Shown: positions 29,536 through 34,731 of the stretch, one piece after another
Numbering within the stretch: position 1 is the first letter of the stretch
Layout: each line of letters opens with the position of its first letter
NCBI GenBank assembly: GCA_020053595.1
Contig: JAGVMV010000025.1
Coordinates: 1 to 34,731 of the forward strand
Source: Thermoleophilia bacterium
Lineage (GTDB): Bacteria > Actinomycetota > Thermoleophilia > BMS3ABIN01
Direction: 5' to 3'
DNA length: 34,731 bases
Notes under the pieces: generated by a model
What the model saw: the letters and a program-made list of their open reading frames with translations, nothing else
Databases searched by the model: none
Told to the model about the DNA's origin: nothing
Position numbers and translations under genes: made by a program

Positions 29536-30597
29536 CTAGGGGACCACGTCTATTCTGCCGGTATCATCCTCTGCTTCCATCACTCCTATGCGCGCTGCGA
29601 TGATAGTTCCCGCGTCCTTCAGGGCCTGCTCCAGCTGATCGGCTTTCGCGGCCGGACAGGAGATCAAAAGCCCTCCCGACGTTTGTGCGTCCGCCAGTAT
29701 CAACCTCTCAGCCTCGGTGATGGACGGGTCGAAATTCACAAATTGCCTGACGAAGTCCAGGTTGTTCTTGCTGCCACCTGGGACCGCGTCCAGGTCGGCG
29801 TCTATGAGGTCGCGTGCTGCCTGCATGACAGGCACGGCGCGGGCGTGTATCCTGGCGCCGACCCCGCTTCCCCGGGTCATCTCACCCAGGTGGCCCAGCA
29901 GCCCATAACCGGTGATGTCGGTGCAGGCGTTGACGCCAACCTGTACCATGGCTTCGGATGCGCTCCTGTTGAGTGTGGCCATTACCTCCACGCCTCGTGC
30001 GATGGCCGCTTCGCTGACCGTTCCCCGCTTGATACCCGTAGTCAATATTCCTACTCCCAGCGGCTTTGTCAGAAATAGCACATCGCCTACCTGGGCGGTC
30101 GAGTTGTAAACGATCTCGCCTGGTTTGATCACGCCGGTTACCGTGAGGCCGTACTTGGGCTCCTCGTCGTCGATGGTGTGGCCACCGACGATGTCGACGC
30201 CGGCCTCGCGGGCCTTGTCGCCGCCGCCTTTCATCATTTGAATGAGGATCTCCAGCGGCATGCCGCTGGTATGGAAGCCGATCACGTTGAGTGCGAACAG
30301 CGGCTTCGCTCCCATTGCGTAAACATCGCTGAGGGCGTTGGCGACAGCGATGGCTCCGTAGTCGTATGGGTCATCGACGATGGGCGTGAAATAATCCACC
30401 GTCTGGATGATGGCAAGTTCTTCAGTTATCTGGTAGACGGCGCAGTCATCGCCGGTGTTTATGCCCACCAGCACGTTCGGATTGGTAACCGGTGGCAACT
30501 CCTTGAGCACTGTTTGCAAGTCCGACGGACTTATCTTGCAGGCTCAGCCGGCGCCATGGGCGAGCTGTGTGAGCCGTATCTTTTCCTTGTCCCCCAT
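29536..30597 (-). CDS. selD: Selenide, water dikinase SelD, itself a selenoprotein (UGA at codon 18)
   Basis: SelD makes selenophosphate from selenide and ATP, the selenium donor for selenocysteine and selenouridine. The frame starts at ATG 30597, preceded by GGGAGG. It reads MGDKEKIRLTQLAHGAG, then TGA (30546-30544), then ACKISPSDLQ. Other SelD proteins have Cys or Sec at exactly this point (Cys17 in E. coli, motif GAGCGCKI), so the TGA is read as Sec18 and the product is 353 aa. Lys21 is the conserved ATP-site lysine. Later motifs TGDDCAVYQ, TVDYFTPIVDDP, GGHTIDDEEP, ACTDITGYGLLGHLGEM and TSGGLLISCP are normal. A SECIS-type hairpin follows the UGA. Conventional calling would start after the UGA and lose the active-site end. 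It implies that the genome has selA, selB and selC elsewhere. Confidence 0.95.
30515..30540 (-). promoter_or_regulatory. Bacterial SECIS-type hairpin of selD
   Basis: Three bases after the UGA, on the minus strand, TGCAAG (30540-30535) pairs with CTTGCA (30520-30515). A 5-nt one-sided bulge follows, then TCC/GGA pairs closing a GUC loop. The loop begins 17 nt after the UGA, in the range of bacterial SECIS elements that bind SelB. An alternative pairing shifts the bulge by one base. The hairpin is coding sequence as well. Confidence 0.75.
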
Positions 30598-30634
30598 CTT
30601 GTCCACCTCCCCTGTAAACACGCTCTTTATTGTA

Positions 30635-30746
30635 GATAAAAAGTGTCTGGCGTCGTCGCAACAACTTTAATCTGAAGTACGACTCTCTATAGGCGGACTT
30701 CACGACCTGATAAAAAGAGTCTATCATCGCCATAACTACTTTAATC
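30635..30746 (-). repeat. Two 38-bp imperfect direct repeats upstream of selD
   Basis: Copies at 30635-30672 and 30709-30746 match at 30 of 38 positions without gaps and are 74 bp apart. On the plus strand each starts GATAAAAAG and ends ACTTTAATC. They lie 38-150 bp upstream of the selD ATG and could be repeated promoters or operators. The remaining gap to tauE (30747-30907) contains a 14-bp palindrome at 30764-30777 (GCGCACTTGTGCGC, two-base centre) and no gene or RNA I can identify. Confidence 0.6.
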
Positions 30747-30907
30747 AATGATTTTCAGTTCCGGCGCACTTGTGCGCTGCTTTTGAGTTATTCGACAGCG
30801 TGGCGGCGTGGGCAATGGACCAGAGCAGCGGCGTGGATCGCCCACCAAAGTGCCGGAGCGAGTCATGAGCCGGAGTAGTGGCAGGACCATCGGCTGGAAA
30901 GCCTGAA

Positions 30908-31693
30908 TTATCCCATCGCCACATCCCAGGCCATGCGCGCTGCCGTTGCCGCGATCAGCACAGCCAGCGCCTGGCGCAGATGTTTGCGTTTGGTGTGAGC
31001 CGAGAGGCTGCTTCCCAGCAAGGCGCCCGCCATGGCGCCACTGACACAGAAAAGCGCCATGGTGTAATCGATCTGGCTGGTTGCCATTTTCCCGATGGTG
31101 CCGGCGAGAGCGGCCAGGAAAACTATGCCCAGCGAGCTGCCGATGGTGGTACGGGTGGGGATTTTCAGGATGTAGAGCATCGCCGGGATGATGATGAAAG
31201 CACCGGACTGGCCGACGAGGCCACTGACAGAACCGAGAACCAGCCCCAACAGCAGAGCGAGGGGCTGGTTAAAGGCTACAGCCATGGCCTGGGGCTCCCG
31301 CTCGGCCTCCCTGTACGGGATTAACATCATCGCCGCGGCGAGCAGCGCCAGGCCGGCGAAGATTGCCAGGAGCACATTTGCATCCAGGTATTTCGAGTAT
31401 AGCGCTCCGGCCAGGGAGCCAGCTGTAATTCCGGTCCCCATCCAGAGCACCAGAGGGCGGCTGACGTGCTGCGTCCTGCGATGGGCCAGGGCACCGGAGC
31501 CGGTTGCGAAAAGGCTTTGTACAACGGTCAGGCCGGCGACAACCTTCATATCCAGGACTCCGGCGCCGATGGCCGCGGGCACATAGAGCAGGAGAGGCGC
31601 CATGATGATGCCCCCGCCAATGCCCAGCCAACCGGAAAAAAATCCGCCGGTTAAACCGAGCACCGCCAGCGTTAACGCCAGGTACAATGTCAT
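30908..31693 (-). CDS. TauE/SafE-family membrane transporter
   Basis: The 261-aa protein is nearly all membrane: seven to eight hydrophobic segments, with the family's repeated halves. The first half opens LGLTGGFFSGWLGIGGGIIMAPLL and the second LVLGSVSGLVGQSGAFIIIPAML. Family members export sulfite, sulfoacetate or other organosulfur anions, or remain unassigned. The ATG at 31693 follows GGAGGG. It is 27 bp after the class II aldolase gene and upstream of selD on the same strand, with 310 bp between. Transport of a sulfur or selenium oxyanion is a reasonable guess, no more. Confidence 0.85.
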   Translation of the reverse strand: MTLYLALTLAVLGLTGGFFSGWLGIGGGIIMAPLLLYVPAAIGAGVLDMKVVAGLTVVQSLFATGSGALAHRRTQHVSRPLVLWMGTGITAGSLAGALYSKYLDANVLLAIFAGLALLAAAMMLIPYREAEREPQAMAVAFNQPLALLLGLVLGSVSGLVGQSGAFIIIPAMLYILKIPTRTTIGSSLGIVFLAALAGTIGKMATSQIDYTMALFCVSGAMAGALLGSSLSAHTKRKHLRQALAVLIAATAARMAWDVAMG

Positions 31694-31720
31694 TTTGCCC
31701 TCCGGGGCAAGAGGATGTGC

Positions 31721-32284
31721 CTAGCCGTCGGCCGGTTCACTTCCGGCTTGTTGCGCCAGGTACGCCACCTCGCAGGATAGCCCCAAGGCTGATGTGTAGG
31801 CAAGGGCCTCGTTAAGGGTGCGGCCAACGGCATAACAGCCATGCCCACGCACCATCACGGCTACATGAGTCTGTAACAACTGCGGTATCCGCCCGGCTGC
31901 TTCCGCGGGCGCGACCACCGGGATTTCTCTCAGGAACACCGAACCTTCGAGATCCCGTGGCGCGATAAGATCGCGACCCAGCGACATGGCGACGGCGTGG
32001 GCCGGATGGGCATGGATGACAGCGGCCGCCGGGGTGAATTTGTAGATAAGCTGGTGCAGGGCCACATCCTTGGAGGCATCGCTGGTGATCTGGTCGGGCT
32101 CCTCCCGCAAGGGTACTTCGACGAGGTCGCCGGGATCCAGGCGGCCCAGCATGGCAAAGTGAACGGTGACTACCAAGTTCCCCTGGTGGCGGATGCTCAT
32201 GTTGCCACCGTGAGATGTGGTCAGCCCGAGCCGGAGCAGGTCGTTGCCCACTGTTTGGAACTGGTCATAAATATAGTCTTGCAT
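31721..32284 (-). CDS. Class II aldolase/adducin-family protein (FucA-like)
   Basis: The 187-aa product has the FucA/AraD fold. Zinc ligands are in HAHPAHAVA and in VRGHGCYAVG, and the N-terminal TSHGGNMSIR forms the phosphate/substrate loop. At the position of the catalytic Glu of fuculose-phosphate aldolase (SSEWRFH) it has Asp (SKDVALH), so aldol chemistry on the classic substrate is uncertain. The ATG at 32284 is set by GGGGAGG at a 5-nt spacing; longer in-frame starts run into an unrelated remnant and were rejected. It is likely co-transcribed with the TauE gene. Confidence 0.85.
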   Translation of the reverse strand: MQDYIYDQFQTVGNDLLRLGLTTSHGGNMSIRHQGNLVVTVHFAMLGRLDPGDLVEVPLREEPDQITSDASKDVALHQLIYKFTPAAAVIHAHPAHAVAMSLGRDLIAPRDLEGSVFLREIPVVAPAEAAGRIPQLLQTHVAVMVRGHGCYAVGRTLNEALAYTSALGLSCEVAYLAQQAGSEPADG

Positions 32285-32334
32285 TGAGCCTCCCCCGAAG
32301 TAATTGTTTAGGCATCTTCGATTCAGCCAATGGT

Positions 32335-32502
32335 CTAAGTCTGGATTATTGACACCGCAGGCGCGATATCCAACAGCTCCACGGTATGTAACACCACGGC
32401 CCGGGAAAATTCGATCTTGAGCCCCAGCTCGTAGTGCGACAGGCTGAATGCGCCAGCCCCGCCGCAGCACGAGGTCTCCCTAAGACAACCCTGGCCCAGG
32501 AA
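32335..32502 (-). pseudogene. Remnant of a CCG-domain iron-sulfur oxidoreductase (GlcF/HdrD/LutA type)
   Basis: In the 222-bp gap between galT and the class II aldolase gene, one minus-strand frame (TAA at 32505 to TAG at 32337) encodes 55 residues with SCCGGAGAFSLSHYELGLKI. This is the signature of the C-terminal cysteine-rich (CCG) domain of glycolate oxidase iron-sulfur subunits and related Fe-S oxidoreductases. A few residues later comes VVLHTVELLD, resembling the end of the same domain. The stretch usually between them, including a CPGC motif, is missing, as are all upstream domains. I read it as a decayed, internally deleted gene end. There is no start codon or ribosome binding site. 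Confidence 0.55.
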
Positions 32503-32506
32503 TTAC

Positions 32507-33538
32507 TTATCTGAGCGTTGCCGCAGCTTCTTCCGGAGACACCGTGTTCACCCAGACGCCAGCGCCCAACTCCAGTCCACCGGCCAGGGTCAGGCGTGGC
32601 AGAATCTCGATGTGCCAGTGATAGGGGCGCGACTCGCCATGCAGCGGGTAGGTGTGAACCCAGTAATTGAACGGCGGGTCGTTGAGTTTTTCACGGAAGC
32701 TGTTCAGAACCGTCGTCATCACTTCGGCAAGCTCCGGCAGCTCTTCGCATTTTTCAAAGCGCAGCGAATGCTTGCGGGGGACGATCCAGGTCTCAAAGGG
32801 AAGCCGTGAGGCGAAAGGGCAGAAGACGACAAAATTTTCGCTGGCCAGGATTACCCGGCCGCCATCCTTTTCCACTTCCTCGATGATGTCGCAGAGTACG
32901 CAACCCGGTTTCCCCGGGTGCGCAAAAACAAAGCCATCCAGCTCCACGTCGATGGTTGGCGGGATGAAGGGCAGCCCGAAGAGTTGCGAGTGCGGATGTT
33001 CCAGCGACGAGGCCGCGGCAGCACCGTAGTTACGTATGATGTGGGCGTATGTGGTGCGCCCCTCTTCTTTAAGAGCCAGAAGCCGGTCCCGATACATTTC
33101 CAGCATCGCCTGGGTCTGGTGTGGGCCGACGACCCATGGTGGCTGGTTGTGGACGGGAGTGTCGACGATCACCTCGCTGGTGCCGAGGGCCGGGCGCCTG
33201 TCAGGCGAGACCGCGCGCTCTACGCCACCGCGGGGAGCTTCGCTAACCAGAATGGGAAAGCGGTTGGGGATGACGCGTACTTTCCAGCCGGGTCTGTCGC
33301 AGCTGCCTTCCTCGCGGTTCGCGCAGACCTCCGGCGGAGTGCGCTTCTCGTGACCCGGGCAAAACGGGCAGTCCTCGTCCGGCTGGTCTACGGCCTGTGC
33401 CGGACCCGGGGCATGTGGCCTCTTGCCTCGCCCCATGGCCAGGATCACCCATTCGGCCGTGATCGGGTCTCGCCGCAGCTCGGGTTGGGGTGCATCAGCC
33501 GGTGGGGTGGTCTCCCCGGGGCCTGTTCCCGCGGTCAT
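32507..33538 (-). CDS. galT: Galactose-1-phosphate uridylyltransferase family protein GalT
   Basis: GalT exchanges UMP between UDP-glucose and galactose 1-phosphate in the Leloir pathway. The 343-aa HIT-superfamily protein has CPFCPGHE (57-64), RVIPNRFPI, the active-site HPHSQ (His181 and nucleophile His183), a second CxxC in CVLCDIIEE, and YHWHIEILPR near the C-terminus. The usual HPHGQ has Ser in place of Gly here. Starting at ATG 33538 makes an ATGA overlap with the stop of the upstream small gene and gives normal length; a start at 33571 is possible. galK and galE are absent, and some relatives act on other nucleotide sugars (for example ADP-glucose phosphorylase). Confidence 0.88.
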   Translation of the reverse strand: MTAGTGPGETTPPADAPQPELRRDPITAEWVILAMGRGKRPHAPGPAQAVDQPDEDCPFCPGHEKRTPPEVCANREEGSCDRPGWKVRVIPNRFPILVSEAPRGGVERAVSPDRRPALGTSEVIVDTPVHNQPPWVVGPHQTQAMLEMYRDRLLALKEEGRTTYAHIIRNYGAAAASSLEHPHSQLFGLPFIPPTIDVELDGFVFAHPGKPGCVLCDIIEEVEKDGGRVILASENFVVFCPFASRLPFETWIVPRKHSLRFEKCEELPELAEVMTTVLNSFREKLNDPPFNYWVHTYPLHGESRPYHWHIEILPRLTLAGGLELGAGVWVNTVSPEEAAATLR

Positions 33539-33864
33539 TTGTTCTCGCGTGGGCCGGGTTCCAGTGTCCACTCTCCTGAGCCGGAATCCCGCGCGATGTC
33601 ATAGGTGCGGCCGTTATGAGCGCGAACGCGGAAAAATGTCTTGCGATGCCGACCCCTTTCCGACTCCTCCTGCCAGGTCTTTTTTACTGAGAGCACGGTG
33701 ATACGCTTGCCGTCAAGTTCGAAAGCACGTGGTTTCTCGTCTTGCTTGAAACCGGCGTAGGAGTGGACGGTGATTGGCTTGCCGGTTTTTTCTTCCGGCT
33801 TCTCCCCGGAGTTCCCGCCGGCTTCACCGGTCCGATCCGCTTGTTTTTTCTTTTCTATGGCCAT
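33535..33864 (-). CDS. Small conserved-looking protein, function unknown
   Basis: The 109-aa product has a charged, low-complexity N-terminus (1-30, rich in Lys, Glu and Gly). A compact beta-rich domain follows: ITVHSYAGFKQDEKPRAFEL, RITVLSVKKTW, FFRVRAHNGRTYDIARD and GEWTLEP. The pattern resembles small bacterial domains of unknown function in which an SYAG-(x)-KPRAF stretch is conserved; I cannot name the family with certainty. It overlaps galT by ATGA and is thus translationally coupled to it. A perfect -10 box lies just upstream. Confidence 0.7.
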   Translation of the reverse strand: MAIEKKKQADRTGEAGGNSGEKPEEKTGKPITVHSYAGFKQDEKPRAFELDGKRITVLSVKKTWQEESERGRHRKTFFRVRAHNGRTYDIARDSGSGEWTLEPGPRENK

Positions 33865-33897
33865 ATCCGTCTTTGTTGTTTGATGGGGTCAGCGAAC

Positions 33898-33903
33898 ATT
33901 ATA
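33898..33903 (-). promoter_or_regulatory. -10 element for the small gene-galT operon
   Basis: A perfect TATAAT on the minus strand lies 33 bp upstream of the ATG at 33864. The -35 region is a poor match. It is in the 109-bp gap after the MFS gene, so the small gene, galT and genes beyond may be transcribed from here. Confidence 0.45.
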
Positions 33904-33973
33904 TAACGCCGGGACGGTTATGGAAGGAAATGTTGAATCGGTCCGCAGGAGCCGGAAGAGTGGTGGCTGGCAC

Positions 33974-34731
33974 TTACTTCCGGTCCCTGATGGCGAAAAG
34001 CAACACAGCGGTCGCAACAAGTCCTGAGAGGGCGCCGAAGAGGAAGGGGGCGCGGGGGCCGACGGAGTCCCAGAGCAGTCCGGCGATCAGGCTGGAGAAG
34101 AAGGTCAGCAAGCCGGTCACCGTATTGTAAGTGCCCAGTGCCGTGCCCAGGGCATGCGGCGGCGCCATGTCGGCCGCGAAGGCTTTACCTACCCCTTCGG
34201 TCATGGCCATGTAGAGGCCGTATACCGCGAAGAGGGGCCATACGGAAGCGGAACCGCCTGCCAGGGCGAAGCCCAGGTAAACCAGGGAGAAGACCACGAA
34301 GCCGGCGGCGATGACGCGCCGGCGGCCGATGCGGTCCGAAAGCGAACCGGCCGGCATGGAGAAGGCGCCATAGACGAGATTGAAGATAACGTAGGCCAGC
34401 ACGGCGCTGAAGGCGGACAGCCCCAGGTCTTTTGCCCTGAGGATGAGGAATACGTCGCTGGAGTTGCCAATAGCGAAGATCGAGCTGGCCAGCAGGAAGA
34501 GTTTGAACTTTCGGTCGAATTGTGACAGGGATAGCCGGGGGCGGGCGGTGTGGGAGTGGGCATGTGCGCGCTCGCGGATGAGGAAAAGGGTCGCGACTCC
34601 CAACAGACCGGGGATAGCCGAGATCAGGAAGATGGTGCGGTAACGTTCACCGATCAGCCCGAGGGCCGCCAGCGCCAGCAGTGCCCCCAGAGCGGCGCCG
34701 GCAGTGTCCGCGGCCCGGTGGAAGCCGAATA
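33974..34731 (-). CDS. Major facilitator superfamily transporter (5' end outside window)
   Basis: The frame is open from the window's right edge, where it reads FGFHRAADTAGAALGALLA, so the gene is partial; at least 252 residues are inside. The AFGFHRxxDTxGA stretch and the cytoplasmic-loop motif AGSLSDRIGRRRVIAAGF are typical of MFS permeases; the visible part contains the end of the N-terminal half and all six helices of the C-terminal half. The product ends LLFAIRDRK. Substrate is unknown; the pattern is that of drug- or metabolite-efflux-like members. It is upstream of the small gene-galT group on the same strand. Confidence 0.88.
   Translation of the reverse strand, partial: FGFHRAADTAGAALGALLALAALGLIGERYRTIFLISAIPGLLGVATLFLIRERAHAHSHTARPRLSLSQFDRKFKLFLLASSIFAIGNSSDVFLILRAKDLGLSAFSAVLAYVIFNLVYGAFSMPAGSLSDRIGRRRVIAAGFVVFSLVYLGFALAGGSASVWPLFAVYGLYMAMTEGVGKAFAADMAPPHALGTALGTYNTVTGLLTFFSSLIAGLLWDSVGPRAPFLFGALSGLVATAVLLFAIRDRK

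Noticed and set aside
30747-30907. A tRNA-Sec or other RNA gene near selD
   Set aside because: No acceptor stem, T-loop consensus or serine/Sec-type long arm could be found; only a 14-bp palindrome is present.
32285-32470. In-frame extension of the class II aldolase to 32470
   Set aside because: GGGGAGG at the proper distance before ATG 32284 and the FucA-family length fix the later start; the extension overlaps the CCG-domain remnant in another frame.

Overview
The window is a stretch of roughly 60% G+C bacterial chromosome around a replication-origin-type locus. Gene order parA/dnaA/dnaN/recF/dciA/gyrB/gyrA and the FtsZ sequence ([10 protein letters not shown]-box, short tail ending in a DAPDFM motif) point to an actinobacterial or closely related Terrabacteria lineage. 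FabK, separate AccA/AccD, SelD and LarB suggest an anaerobic or microaerophilic member rather than a typical Streptomyces- or Mycobacterium-like one. This placement is inference; no rRNA gene is present.

Layout. 1-1.5 kb: a sulfide:quinone oxidoreductase-type flavoprotein, closed by a strong bidirectional terminator. 1.6-3.4 kb (minus strand): parA and ftsZ, overlapping by 71 bp. 3.4-5.5 kb: perfect DnaA boxes upstream of dnaA, dnaA itself, then an AT-rich spacer before dnaN; the origin is probably here. 5.5-13.2 kb: dnaN, recF, dciA, gyrB, gyrA. 13.3-20.7 kb: a fatty-acid synthesis operon fabZ-fabH-fabK-fabD-fabG-fabF-accD-accA, lacking acpP, accB and accC. 20.7-23.9 kb (minus): archaeal-type class I aldolase, an amidohydrolase, larB and a small helical sensor-like protein. 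24.1-29.5 kb (plus): proA and a large hybrid histidine kinase with two GAF domains and a cysteine-rich two-CW insert. 29.5-34.7 kb (minus): selD, a TauE/SafE permease, a class II aldolase, a remnant of a CCG-domain iron-sulfur oxidoreductase, galT, a small conserved protein and an MFS transporter that runs off the window.

The most notable point is that selD is itself a selenoprotein gene. An in-frame UGA at codon 18 sits where other SelD proteins have Cys or Sec, a hairpin of SECIS type follows it at once, and the true start with a good ribosome binding site lies upstream. Ordinary gene calling would truncate it. A 38-bp imperfect direct repeat lies in its upstream region. Other points worth checking are the internally deleted CCG-domain remnant between galT and the class II aldolase, an 11-bp tandem duplication across the fabD start codon, and the ftsZ-parA arrangement next to the origin. 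I found no CRISPR array, insertion sequence, prophage, tRNA or rRNA gene.
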